Below are positions 34,791 to 46,510 of a stretch of 64,000 nucleotides of DNA, one piece after another. Location: contig NC_091230.1 in NCBI RefSeq assembly GCF_040958095.1, positions 14,652,538-14,716,537 on the forward strand. The letters run 5' to 3'. The position numbers were made by a program, and so were the translations under genes. Source of the DNA: Procambarus clarkii. Lineage: Eukaryota; Arthropoda; Malacostraca; Decapoda; Cambaridae. How positions within the stretch are numbered: the first letter of the stretch is position 1; each line of letters starts with the position of its first letter. The notes under the pieces were generated by a model. It searched no databases, was not told the origin of the DNA, and saw only the letters and a program-made list of their open reading frames with translations.

Positions 34791-34794
34791 ACTA

Positions 34795-34880
34795 TCACAA
34801 GTCGAGCCTGGCCCCAGGCTGGGTTTGGGGAGTAGAACAACTCCTGGAACCCCATCAAGGTACATCCAGGTACATATATA
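34795..34880 (+). mobile_element. Decapod LINE fragment
   Basis: CACAAGTCGAGCCTGGCCCC and GGAACCCCATCAAGGTACATCC are words of the repeat that in other copies precedes the sequence at 31655 on the opposite strand. Confidence 0.5.
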
Positions 34881-34944
34881 TTGCCATAGTTGCTATGAGT
34901 ACAAAGAGGTTTAGTACCTCTTGTTTTGGTTATTTACCTGAATT

Positions 34945-35240
34945 TACCTAAGGGCCACTAATACTAGTGACCTTAATGAGAACAGGAAGTTGACATCTTG
35001 TCAAAGGTTCCCCCATTTGCCCTGATGATCTTCTCCAGCTGTATTTTAAAACCCAGCAGAGTTTTGGCGTTTACGGCTTCGGCAAGTAGGTGGTTCCACA
35101 TGTTTACAACCCTATAGGTGAAAAACCATCTCCTGTTTTCTGTCGTACATTGTGGCTTGTTGAGCTTGAACCCTTTGCTCTTCATTCGTGTTACATCTGA
35201 CCTTTTGAAGAAATTGTCCGTATCGAGATCCTCCAAATAG
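34945..35240 (-). mobile_element. CR1-like LINE 3' end (third subfamily)
   Basis: On the minus strand the C-terminus of the LINE protein is open for 87 codons: DLDTDNFFKRSDVTRMKSKG, FKLNKPQCTTENRRWFFTYR, VVNMWNHLLAEAVNAKTLLG, then LEKIIRANGGTFD. The 3' terminus has the partly degraded hairpin AGGGCCACTAATACTAGTGA. A closely related copy is at 63395-63740. Confidence 0.8.
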
Positions 35241-36400
35241 TTATAAGTCAGGTAGATATATTAAAAAAATTTAAGAGCATTTCATCATTATAAACATGTA
35301 TATTATAATTTACATGATGCCCACCTTCGTTTGGCACTGTAGTTCAACATTTCTATAACATGCTTGATAATCATAGCTCCAAAATCTTAATGGCTTATGA
35401 CTAACTCATGCCTAACCCATGCCTCAAACAACAAGCATTGGCAACCTAAATGTTCAGTGGCTTGTTTCTGGGAGAGTACCGAGAGTTAAGAAGTGATATT
35501 TATGTACAAGGTAACATGGTGTGTGTCAGTATGTTTTGTGTTTTCAGTCAATTTGGAGAAACTTGCTCTCGGTGGTCAATTACTGGTACTTGGGCTTTTA
35601 TAGCACAGCTTCTCAGCTCTGTTTGTTTTCCCTGTAATGCATCTTTCCAATTGTCTGTTCATGTATAATTCTACACCATAAAGATTATAAATTTGCCTGA
35701 AAAGGGATAAAATAATGAAAATATAACACTGCTGTAATTCTTTCCCAGGGATTGCTCCATGCTCTTATGCATCCTTGTTTCTGGAAGGGCAGAAGAGTGT
35801 TCCCTGTAGCTAGCCACACTGAGAAAGCTGTACACCGATAATTCACATCAGCACTTGCGAGTCCTTAGAAGTCTACTGGAGACAAGAGGTTGTAACTTTG
35901 CCACCCCTCACAGAGGTCCTGGGAGCAGGGATGTCATAATCACCCACACAAAAGAAAGAAATCCCCAGAAAGGAACCCAAACAAAATAGAAAACTGTAAG
36001 GTTCACAAAAAGTAAACAAACAATGCAGAAAGTAAACCAACAATGTATTGTTTGAAGAATGACTCTTCAAACAATTCACTGATTAGTTAGGCCACACCCC
36101 CTCCCCTTTAGTAACAGCTGACTACCACCAAATGACAGGTCCATAGGAGCTTCTGCCTCCCCATGTCAACTATCCTCAGTCCTTCACCTGATGGTAGACA
36201 TGTTTGGAAGCTCTTTGGGTTGCAGATATTCTATACACATTAAGTGTTAGCCATAGTTTGAACTCTGTCCTGCAGGGAGGCCCATTTGCTTGTATATCGT
36301 TTCATTATTTAGTATTTGCTTTATGTGCATGTGTTTAGAAGCCCCATTTGCTGTGTGGACTTGAATTCCCTAAAGGGATATATGCATATACAGTAAGATC
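35240..36400. other. Intron 3 DNA, no recognised element
   Basis: Mixed composition, no transposon or exon recognised. Confidence 0.4.
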
Positions 36401-36419
36401 AAATGGTTCAGCAAGCCAC

Positions 36420-36860
36420 CAGCACTAAACTCCAAAATCAGCCAAGTGTTACGTCCATGAACGTACACCCGCATTCAAATGTTTTATGCTCTTTTTCAGT
36501 GCTCTTACCTCAATTTTCTTGCTACGTTGTTCATTTTGGTATCAAATTGTTCGCAATAGAATGCTCGAAAGGGATATACAGTATAAGGTCAAAACTATAT
36601 ATATATACAATATACAATATACAATAATACAATAAGATATAGATATACATATAAGATATACAATAAGGTCAAACGGTCCAGCGCCACATGCAGCACATCC
36701 CAATTTAGGCTGAGCTTTACCCGTGAGCTCGCACCCACAACCCTCACACAAATATTTATACTCTTTCCAGTTTTGTCACCTCAATTTTCATGCTACGTCA
36801 TTCATTCTGGTAACAAATTGTTTACAATCAAAAGGCGAATTAGTCCCATAATGATAAAGA
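36420..36860. repeat. Diverged tandem repeat, two units of about 270 bp
   Basis: Both units contain ACCTCAATTTTC, TGCTACGT and GGTA-CAAATTGTT in the same order (about 36510-36560 and 36778-36830), separated by ATACAATA-rich DNA. The family is one I recognise from crayfish repeats but cannot name. Confidence 0.6.
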
Positions 36861-36869
36861 AAAATGGAT

Positions 36870-37605
36870 TTTTAACGAATATTTTAATTTTGGATTTGGC
36901 GTGCGTCCTCGCCCAGACTTGAGTACAGTATATTGATATACGGACGTATTATGAGTTATCAGTCAGGAAACGTGTTATTTTAGAGTTTGGTTATAAATAT
37001 GTATTATAAATAATAATGCATCAATTGTTTATGCGTGAAGTTATTGTTTTGTTCTTGGCATCATCCAGGGTCTCATAGAATCACAAGGTTTGCCATCACA
37101 TAGCACACTGTTTAATATCTTATTCTCACCTAACTAAAGTATTGACTGCTCATTTTACTGAGGACTTACTTCCTATTCTATATGTTTATCAGCAAGAAGC
37201 CTGTCACAGTTATCATGGAGAATAATAACAAATGTAAATAAGATGCAGCTCATATTCAAGTGCAAGATCTCATCTCATTGTTAACACGTAATATGATATA
37301 GCTTATTGCACTATGCACATTATTGTACATGTACACAAAGTATAACAGATGTGCTATGTAGAATGAATCTGCAATGTTTACATGTTTGCTATATAGCACC
37401 TGGAAGTGTTTATATAGACTTTTATCATACAACTATGTATGCAAGTTAACTACATTCCTCTTTTCTGCAAGCTTATTATATGTATATAAAAAGGTAATTT
37501 CTGTTTCATAACTTTGAATTTGATTGTCTACTGGTACTTCAGATATGATAATACAGTAGTTTGTAGGTAATTGACAGTCTTGAGCTGCAATTGTAATGTA
37601 AAGTC
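36870..37605. other. Intron 3 DNA, no recognised element
   Basis: AT-rich; nothing recognised. Confidence 0.45.
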
Positions 37606-37609
37606 AGGA

Positions 37610-37870
37610 ACAAAATAAGTGACTTACTCTTGGCTTCCCGTTGTAGGGAACAGGGAGCGTGTACTTCAGTTTATTTTGGTCCCCCTTGGCCAACCACTGA
37701 CCATTACCAGGATGCAACCCACAACAAATGTCAAACTCCCTGGTAGCTATTTACTGCTAGGTGAACAGAAACATCGAGTCAAACAAAACTTCCTAACCAT
37801 CACTGTCCTACAAGATAATTGAATTCAGGACCCTCAGTTGTGAGCTGGCAACTTAGACCACTGCGCTATG
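37610..37870 (-). mobile_element. tRNA-derived SINE, degraded
   Basis: On the minus strand the head reads ATAGCGCAGTGGTCTAAGTT, then GGGTCCTGAATTCAATT, recognisable A-box and weak B-box words. The body has CACCTAGCAGTAAATAGC, as in the other SINEs of the window. Confidence 0.7.
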
Positions 37871-37984
37871 ATATTAATGATAAATATTATATAATTAAGT
37901 GTAATAACAGATTCTTACTAACAGATATAAATATATTCACATATCTTTTCTGACCATTATGCACAGTTGAAAAAGGCATATTTT

Positions 37985-38165
37985 TTCTGGGAGACCCACA
38001 GTAGCTCCTCGTATATTGTACTCTAGTGTAGCCAAGTTTTGTGAAGTACATCAGGTCTCTTGAGACTCATTTCTCCTGGCTAACCTACCAAGAGCCAGGA
38101 CCAAAATCTGGCTTTTTCTACAGGAAAAGCTGGGATCAGAAATCACCCACAAAATATCATTAAAA
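37985..38165 (+). mobile_element. Possible degraded DIRS terminal repeat
   Basis: TTTTTTCTGGGAGACCCACA, CCTACCAAGAGCCAGGACC and GGAAAAGCTGGGATCAGAAA parallel the order of the DIRS left repeat (TTTTCTGTGGAGAGCCCC, CTACCGGGAACC-GAGCCAG). Identity is low. Confidence 0.4.
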
Positions 38166-38299
38166 AAAAAAAGACAAATTAAGTAATACAAACCAAACTA
38201 CAGTACTGTACTACATGAAGAAATCAATCAATTCTGAGGCATACAATCATATCCATGGGCAGGCAATGCTAATTATGATGTGCTCAACTGTCACCCGAT

Positions 38300-38339
38300 G
38301 ATGGTCCAGGTCATCAGTGGTCTGATGATCTGGACCATC
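38300..38339. repeat. Near-perfect 40-nt hairpin
   Basis: GATGGTCCAG pairs with CTGGACCATC, and inside that CATCAG pairs with CTGATG around a TGGT loop. Only GT/AT is unpaired. It is a variant of the GGTCCAGG decapod repeat. Confidence 0.88.
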
Positions 38340-38344
38340 CACCT

Positions 38345-39345
38345 TACTCACAGGGAGCAGTCAAGGGGGACATCATTCTGCTGGGATCATAAGAGCTACT
38401 CATCTTTCAACTATGTTGGGCTGGTAATCTATGCAACAGTAGGTCCATGAGAAGCCTTTGTTTTGTTTTTATTCCATTTGCTCTGGACTTCCAGGATAAG
38501 TATTAGCATGTCCCATTTCACTTGACATTCAATGACTGGGCTAGAGGTTTTCGTGTTAAGTGTTGGATATACCACTTTTAGGTTCTTCCCTTAAGTTTGA
38601 ATGTGGCAATGAGCTGAAAATCGGTGCAATTCCTCAGTCATTCACCTTCGTGGCTGTGTTAAGGTCTTTTCTCCTTGAGTCGCCTTGTGCCCTTTGGGTC
38701 CCAGGTATGTCTAGTTAAGTGGAGACCATCATATTCATGTCACTCATCACAGTTGTGTTAGGTAATAAGGTACCTCAATGGTTAAAACTTCACTGCTGTG
38801 CTAAGGTTTACATTATGCAGTGAAATGTTGCAGCTTCTGAACAAATCCACAAGGGCCGTGACGAGGGTTTCTAACCTACGTCCGAGATTTCTATGTGTAA
38901 TGTTACAGCCTCTGTTCTTTTCATGTGTATATCATCTATTCAAATTTGTCATTTTAGATCTTTTTGCCAAAATTGCCATCGTAGTGGGGAACTTGAAATA
39001 ATAATGTTTTGACACTTCTGGTTGTGTATATATTCACTTAAAAACTTACTAGGCTCAGGTATAAAAAAATGAGGAGGATAAATTCAATTTTCTACTTTAT
39101 ATTTGAATTTTTTGGTTTTACAGGTTTAAAAAGCATTTTATCAGTCTATGTATGTTTGTAATTACATAACATTTGTGGATCTGTATTAATATGTACATTT
39201 ATATATTTGAGTGTGTGTGTGTACATATGTCTGTGTGTGCTCATGTACCATCTACATAGCTGTTGTATGCATGTACTGGGTAAATCAGGTATGTGTATGT
39301 ATACTCAGGTTATTTTGTGTGGGGGGTGATTACCACAATCTCTGG
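38345..39345. other. Intron 3 DNA with one SINE fragment
   Basis: A piece of tRNA-SINE (AAATCCACAAGGGCCGTGAC) lies at 38840-38890 and a GTGT/GTAT-rich tract at 39210-39300. Otherwise nothing recognised. Confidence 0.45.
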
Positions 39346-39349
39346 GGCC

Positions 39350-39545
39350 CCCACCTCTTAATCAGTAATGGATTGGAGTGGTCACTCCACGACCTTAAAG
39401 GTTTCATCGTAGCTATGTTTTCAGTTCTTGTATGGGCTTAGCCTCTTCTACTGTAGTGCATTCCAATTATTCTTGACCTCCACACTGAAGAAATTCTTCC
39501 TTGTATATCTAGCTCACTTGGGTATTAAGTTTCCATGTGTAATTC
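39350..39545 (-). mobile_element. CR1-like LINE fragment
   Basis: TGCATTCCAATTATTCTTGACC, TGAAGAAATTCTTCC and TTAAGTTTCCATGTGT parallel the LINE 3' landmark order (column of CACTCTGACACT, then AGTTTCCACCTGTGT) seen at 3516-3960. Confidence 0.6.
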
Positions 39546-39960
39546 CTAATCCTGGTCTGACCAATGGCATGTCCCTCTAGTCTTGGTCTGACCAATGGCA
39601 TGTCCCCCCCCCCCCTAGTCTTTGTCTGACCAATGGCATGTTCCCCCAGTTTTTGTTTGACCAATGGCATTTTCCCCCTAGTCCCCATTTTCACCATTGT
39701 CTGACCAATGGTGTCCAAATACCTCTAGACCTGGTCTGACCAATAGCATGTCCCTTAGTGCTGGTCTAACCAATGGCATATTTCCCTAGTCCTGATTCCA
39801 CCAGTGGCATGTTCCCTAATCCTAGTCTGACCAATGATATGTTCCCTGTTCGTGGTCCAACCAATGGTGTGTCACCTAGTCCCGGTCCAACAATGGTGTG
39901 TCCTTTAGTCTTTGTCCAACATACACTGTGTCCTGGTATATCTAGCCCAGCCCCATAAGT
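39545..39960. repeat. Minisatellite of about 30-35 bp with CCAATGG in most units
   Basis: About a dozen diverged units of the form CTAGTCCTGGTCTGACCAATGGCATGTCCC. Degenerate related words (GTCCTGGTCCCA) go on to about 40290. It begins exactly where a LINE fragment reaches its GTGTCCCC-type segment, and LINE sequence reappears at about 40450. Confidence 0.85.
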
Positions 39961-40449
39961 GATATCCCACCCTGGTCCCACTCCTTGTTTTCCTCCCTTG
40001 TCCTGATATGATCCTGTTTGTTCCCTTGTTTGGGTTCAACGCGATGTGTATCCTCTCTTTCTAGTTTGATCACTTGTCTTCCCTCGTCCTGGTCCCATCC
40101 CCCCATTTGTATCCTCTCATTCTTACCGCACTTGTGCATTCTTGTACAATCATCTTGGTCAAATTCCTTGGGTGCTCCTCTCATTTTCTTGTGTGACACC
40201 TCATTCTGGACCTACTCCTTGTGTGTTCCCCTGCTCTGGTCTCAATCTGTGTGTGACCTCTTATTCTAGTCCCACTCCTTATGTGGGAAGTTTGCAAATA
40301 TCACTGTTACACCAATGTGTAATGTCACTCTTTCCTGACTATACAGTCCTGTATATAGGAACAGCAGGGCATTGCCTAAGGAAGCAACCAAGAGTCTTAT
40401 TGAGAAATGAGCTACTCGTATATACCCTAAAAGGCTGTTCTTCATTTAC

Positions 40450-40625
40450 TCTTTATATAGATTATATTTCTTTGCTCTGGGTTCCATTTTGTTGCATGTC
40501 TTTGGACATTTTCTGCTTTGTTAATATATTTCTTTAGGTGTTGGCACCATTCCACAGCTGGCATACTCCAGTTTACTACTGATATGTTTTGTAAATAATT
40601 TCTTTAATAGTTCTTCATTGATGTA
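40450..40625 (-). mobile_element. CR1-like LINE fragment
   Basis: GTTGCATGTCTTTGGACATTTTC, TTGGCACCATTCCACAGC and GCATACTCCAGTTT match LINE landmarks seen at 20335-20420. Confidence 0.65.
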
Positions 40626-40791
40626 CATACAGTACTTATAGGATACAGGTATTTTATATTTCATATATGAGTGTATGTTTCTTTGTGTGTGTGTATGTAA
40701 ATTTTGATAATTTTCATGAGGATAAAATTTGATCATACAGGACCTCATATTGACCCAAGTAAAGGTCAATATAGTTTTGTTGTAACAAGTA

Positions 40792-41179
40792 CAGTGGAAC
40801 CTCGAGTGACAAGCGGCTCCATCTACGAGCATTTTGAGTAACGAGCGAGCCACTCGCCGAAAATTTGTCTCGATGGACGAGCTTCTGCTCCATTAACGAG
40901 AAAACCATGTGGTGCTAGGAAGGTTCATTCAGTGTATGTTAGGTAGGCTGCTCCATTTTCTAAAAAAAAATGAAAAAAAAAAAAGTCATAAAGGTTCGTT
41001 TAGTGTATGTCAGATAGGCTGTTTCATTATTTTAAAAAATCAAATATATTGATGTTTTTCGTGGTGGAACGGATTAATTTTATTTCCATTATTTTAAATG
41101 GGGAAATTCGAAAGACAAGCGTTTCACATGATGAGCTTGGTGCCGGAACAGATTAAATTTGTTAATCGAGGCTTCTCTG
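40792..41179. mobile_element. Mariner/Tigger-type MITE, 388 bp
   Basis: It starts CAGTGGAACCTCGAGTGACA and ends ATCGAGGCTTCTCTG, with TA on both sides (40790-40791 and 41180-41181). It has no transposase. The right end is only 71 bp upstream of the last ATP8A exon, so it lies just outside, or in, the branch-point region of that intron. Confidence 0.82.
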
Positions 41180-41250
41180 TACTGTACAGCGATATAATTA
41201 GCATTTATTACATGCATCTTGTATAATAATAATACCCACTTTCTCAACAG

Positions 41251-41348
41251 ATGGATATGCATTTTCTCAAGAGGAGCATGGAGTAATGGGTCAATCGGAG
41301 GTGATTCGAGCATATGATACAACACAGCCTAAGCCAGGTGGCATGTAA
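41251..41348 (+). CDS. ATP8A: ATP8A terminal exon with GYAFSQ autoinhibitory motif and stop
   Basis: AT joins the C at 31170 to give His. The exon then reads [20 protein letters not shown] and [11 protein letters not shown], then TAA. Vertebrate ATP8A1/2 tails contain HGYAFSQ, then [11 protein letters not shown], so this identifies the gene. In P4-ATPases of this group the GYAFS segment docks in the cytosolic head near the nucleotide site and holds the pump inactive, and release of the tail activates it. The acceptor is ACTTTCTCAACAG. No splice donor is needed. The 3' UTR limit is not clear; the following DNA soon becomes TA microsatellite. Confidence 0.95.
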
Positions 41349-41629
41349 GATGTATCAGAGAGTCAAGTTACACACCTCGGTACTAGTAGTGCTGGCACAG
41401 CAATAGAGCACACAGTTGTAGGCAAGTAATACACCAGGGCAACTACTTCAACACTTGTTTGCATCCACATCATTAACTATCTTAGTTCAGCAAAATTAAA
41501 GATGAATTGCTTTTGAGGCAGGTTTTATAATTCTGCAGCATTTTTAAATCCAACATGCAACATACAGTGTTCAAATCTGTTCTAGTCATTTGCCTTGTGT
41601 AATTCACAAATATTAGTTTGCATAATATA

Positions 41630-41900
<271 letters not shown>

Positions 41901-42182
41901 ATTTATTTATTATGCATGCAACACTGATCCAAGTATGCAGAAACACCACATGTGAAAAACAGAGAAATGCTAAACGCATTTTTGGCTCAATTCGCCTTTA
42001 TCAGCGCAAAATAAAGTGAAGAAGGAAATGTGGTAGGCAGACTTTATACCTGTCAGGGCAGGTCACCTGACCAACAAGAAAGGAACAAGAGAAAGAAGGT
42101 AACTGTAGAAGGTCTGTTGGCACATACGAGTTAACTCCTATTTATATCCTAATAACTGTACACAACAAGAACACTGAATAAT

Positions 42183-42206
42183 ATATAATATATATATATA
42201 TATATA

Positions 42207-42288
<82 letters not shown>
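42183..42288. repeat. (TA)n microsatellite inside the palindrome's left arm
   Basis: About 100 bp of TA repeat. The right arm has only a short CTATATACTGTATATATATTAT segment at the matching place, so it expanded after the arms formed. Confidence 0.93.
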
Positions 42289-42292
<4 letters not shown>

Positions 42293-42412
42293 GCAGCTGG
42301 AAAAAAATAAGTAAATATATAAAAACAGTTTAAATGGATGCTATATTGTATTGACATGCTATATTGAAGCTTATATGGGTATCTAATTTGTGCATGCCAG
42401 GGCTTACATTAA

Positions 42413-42645
42413 CCCCTGCACTGCGCACCTGTTTTTGGCAAAAACTTCATAGTGCAATTGTTAAAGACATAGTTTTGTTGATTTTATAAATGTTCAGATA
42501 AAGTTAATGTCAAAATATTTCCAAACTCAACTTACTTCATTTCAAAACAGAGTGATGGAAACATTAAAACACACAAAAATATAGCCTAGTTAAAAAAAAC
42601 GGACTACTCTCAAAACAGCATTTGTCGTTTGATGCAGTGCAGTGG
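42413..42645. mobile_element. TTAA-flanked MITE, second copy, 233 bp
   Basis: It starts CCCCTGCACTGCGC and ends GATGCAGTGCAGTGG, flanked by TTAA at 42409-42412 and 42646-42649. It matches the copy at 33674. The opposite arm of the palindrome keeps a single TTAA (43036-43039) at the same site. Confidence 0.92.
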
Positions 42646-43429
42646 TTAAGGCTATTATTACATTGTTTGATTAGAGTGGACTCAATCACACTTCATTCAA
42701 CGAAACCCTTACTTTTAACAATACATTTTGCCCCTCTGAAGTCAATAGAATGATCACATAAACTGGAATGTAAATATAATGCACTGGAGTGCTGGGCTGT
42801 ACGAATAGCTTATGAATGTTGTTTTAATCATGAGGAAAGAGATTTAGAGACATCGGCCAGACTGGTAAATCTCTTTCCTCACGTTTATAACAACATTCAT
42901 ATGCTATTCGTACAGCCCAGCACTCCAGTGCTTTGTATTTACATACCAGTTTATGAAAATGTATTGCTAAAACTAAGGGTTTCGTTGAACGAAATGTGAT
43001 TGAGTCCGCTCTAATCAAACAATGTAATAACAGCCTTAATGTAAGCCCTGGCATGTACAAATTAGATACCCATTAAAGCTTCAATATAGAACGTCAATAT
43101 AATATAGCATCCAATTAAACTTTTTTTTATTTATTTACTTATTTTCTTCCAGCTGCACTTCTATATACTGTATATATATTATCCAGTGTTTTTGTGTTGT
43201 ACAGTTATTAGGATATAAATAGGAGTGGCCTCATATGGGCCAATAGGCCTTCTATAGTTACCTTCTTTCTCATGTTCCTTTCTTGGTGGTCAGGTGACCT
43301 GCTCTGACAGATATAAGGTCTGCCTATCACATTTCTTTCTTCATTCTATTTTACTTTGATGAAGACGAATTGAGCCAAAAATGCGATTAGCATTCTCTGT
43401 TTTCACGTGGTTTTTACACATATATAATA

Positions 43430-46355
43430 TACAGTATGTATATATATATATATATACACACACTGTATACTGTATATATAAAATATATATTTATGTATGT
43501 TTTTTTATCACAGGAATGCATTTGATAGCCCTAATGTTTATTTATTTATTATTACAGTACTTTCACAGTTTCATTTTAAATGTTTATATTTGCTAATTGA
43601 TACTACATTATTAAAAGACTAAATATATTTTGAGATGTAAATTGACATAAATGTCTATTTGTATTATTATTTTTTGTTTAACCCAAAATTTTGGAATGCT
43701 GTTTTATGACTGAAAATCTAAATATACAAACTCCAGCACTTTCCAATTTAATGTTCTTTAACAGAATGTAAATTCTTTGAAGCTCTTGTAAGGGGAACAT
43801 CTTGAGACGGTGGTGAAGCTGTACAGTATAAGTTATGATACTAGAAGGAAATCAGATTTTTTTTTTTTGAAGGTCACAGTGAGTATGTTTTATGAGAGTA
43901 CTTATTGTCCCTGGAATCAGAAGGGTCAATAATTAAATTAGTTTATAATAAGGAACAGATTACTTTATAAAAACAGATTTGTTGGTTTACCTGAAGTCGG
44001 TTCCGAGAGTTCTAGTCCCCAAGCAGGCCATCCTTAAATTTGATTTCATGTAATGACAAGAATACTGTATTGTTATTATGTCATTCCAACTCACCGGTGT
44101 GAATTGTCTTCACATGCTGATTCTTTTCAACTAGGAGTAAATCTTCAAGGTAGTGGTAAGATGTTTAGTTGATCTGTCTTGGTTACTCTCATGTGGGTTC
44201 ATTTTTTCCCATGCATGTCACATTTGCATTACTCAAATTATAATCTTGTCAAATACTACAAATTATTAAACCTTTTTAAATGGCAATATCTTATGATTTA
44301 TTGATGCCAAGCATGATTTGCTACAATTGTAAACATCCAACACCTTTATGTGGCAGAATATTGTTTAATTTTACTCTCAGAAGTTGGATTATTGTTCATC
44401 AATAGGAATGCTGAGAAACACAGTTTGATTTTGTTTTGGATCATTATTATTTTATGGAAAATCTTTATGGAAAACTAAATAAACATAGATACTCTTCGAA
44501 AGCACTTACATTTTGAAAGTGATCCATTTATTGAAAATGACCATTAGTGGAATTTATTGTTTTAGACATTTCCATTTTCTTTTGATAGTTTAATATATGA
44601 AATAGGTGAGAGAAACTTAACCATGAGAGAATTAATAGAAGAAATAATGCATATTGTGTTAAGAGGGGGTTCATAAAAGGTACAGAGTTTGGTCCTTTGC
44701 ATTTATTGCATAGAATCAAGTTAGTTTTATTTTTAGTTAATATTTACCCAACTGTCAGTCCATTAGTATTATCATGTTATATTATTATTTACATAAATGT
44801 TACTTTTGATGAAATGATAAGCAGTGGTATTTTATATGAATAGAAGCTGTTGTATATAATAATGACAAAATGGCATTGAAATTCCTTCCTAATTACATCA
44901 AGGTTAGATAATTGTCCTCAGATTGACATTTTTCACTACTGGTTTGTAATGAACTTTGCTTCAGGTGGCAGACAGTAACTAATGTGGAGCATCATTAATA
45001 AATGACTTTCACTTAGCTTATGTTGGTGTTACAGTTAAGTTTGTAAAGTCTATCATTGCCATAGTACTGCCTCCTGGGGCACTGAACACGGTGTAGTTGG
45101 CCCTTATGGTTATTGTGAACCATGAACACAACCTAAGGAGAGTGACACAAATGGCGATCTATGTTAACTTATTAATGTGTGAAATGCTGTTAATTTTGAA
45201 ATAACTTACTGTATTTGTTAATAGTCCAGAACAATTATAGGCTCATCTTTGTGATCTGATGACAATAGTTGCACATATGGTATGAAAGATGGATTTTGTG
45301 TGAGTAGCACAGACAATACTTGATTGGAGTGATTGATGTTTGCATCTTTAAAGTACAAGTATTCACATTTTGACCACAAAAGCGAGACCTGTCAGCGTTT
45401 CACACAGTATTAAGTTACCCGAGGTCATAGACAAGGTGCCAGCAAAAGATCATGGTTCATTGTTGAGGTGATGTGTAGAAAATTTGGTAATAGTATAAAA
45501 CTATTGTGAGGTTGTTGCATGCTAGAACTGGGGATACTGCCTGGATCATTATGAGAGTGATGTATAATCCCAATTATTGATGCCTGGAGGATATCAGACT
45601 AACAGAGTAGAAGTCTATGCCTTTGTACTTCAACAAGAAAGTATTTTTTTTTTTGTAAGTAGGAAGCTACCTAATGTTCTTGCCTAGTATTCCAGAGGGA
45701 GTTACAATGCACTGCCTGTATGTATTTTCTCATGTATCTTTATTAAGTTTTATTAAATTCTGTTTAAGCTAAGAAATGTTTAAAAGTGAAACAAATGTAA
45801 TATCCACTTCTCACTGGGGTTACTTGAGTGCTTGTTCTTTGTACTGGGCTGTAGAAGCGAAATTAGTTAACATTTGCTACCCTATTTGTGTCCATAAGAA
45901 ATATAGAGTCAAACAGAGGGTTTTATATTAAGTGAGGGGCCAACAGAGCTCTCCTTAAACAGCATTACACCTAACTGCCTCTTTCCTTGCGCAAAGAAAA
46001 CCATCTGATAAGAGAGAAGCACTTTTCCTGCCAAGATGCAACAAGAAAAAAAGAACAAAATAGACCAGTAGGAGTTGTTCATTATTCTAGCACTATTCAC
46101 CAATTAGTTCCCTCATTTTATATACCTACAGAACCATCATGTATATTTAAGAAACATTTTACTTGATACCCTCAAATCATACTGTTGTATTAAAATCATA
46201 GCAATCAATATGCAGTAATTGCAGATGCTCTTAATTATTTAACTCTGCATTTTTGCAATAGTTGCTGCTCTTTTGACCTTCACCTCCAGCACCTTAGTCT
46301 TAGGCCGCCAGAGCACTGCTTGTAAATATTCTTAATTCAGCCATTGGCATTATGT
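43430..46355. other. Intergenic AT-rich DNA
   Basis: A short TATG/TA tract lies at 43435-43500. A trace of LINE (GGTTCCGAGAGTTCTAGTCCCC) is at 43998-44020. I see no coding region in the rest. Confidence 0.5.
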
Positions 46356-46359
46356 ACTG

Positions 46360-46510
46360 TACTAATTATTTATACAATACAATACAATTTTATTTAGGTA
46401 AGGTACATACATACGATAAATTTTTACAAGGATTGGTTGACTTATAGGTAGAGCTAGTACATACAATGCCTAAAGCCACTATTACGCAAAGCGTTTCGGG
46501 CATATTTTAT
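46360..46510 (-). mobile_element. SINE/LINE 3' tail fragment
   Basis: ATACAATGCCTAAAGCCACT, then ACGCAAAGCGTTTCGGGCA, a tail I recognise in decapod repeats, preceded by an AATACAATAC-type microsatellite at 46374-46395. Confidence 0.6.

Larger units (their letters stand above)
41937..43422. repeat. Large palindrome, arms of about 500-900 bp
   Basis: The left arm starts near GCAGAAACACCACATGTGAA and the right arm ends near TTTTCACGTGGTTTTTACAC. Matching stretches occur in inverse order along both arms: CTTTATCAGCG/TGATGAAG, GGTCACCTGACCA, CCTATTTATATCCTAATAAC, GCCAGGGCTTACATTAA, GTACAGCCCAGCACTCCAGT. The centre is TGAGGAAAGAGATTTA (42831-42846) and its exact inverse (42866-42881) with a 19-nt spacer. 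The arms carry decapod LINE or Penelope-like words, so this is probably an inverted duplication of a retroelement piece. Length differs because of a MITE and a TA run in the left arm. Confidence 0.9.
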
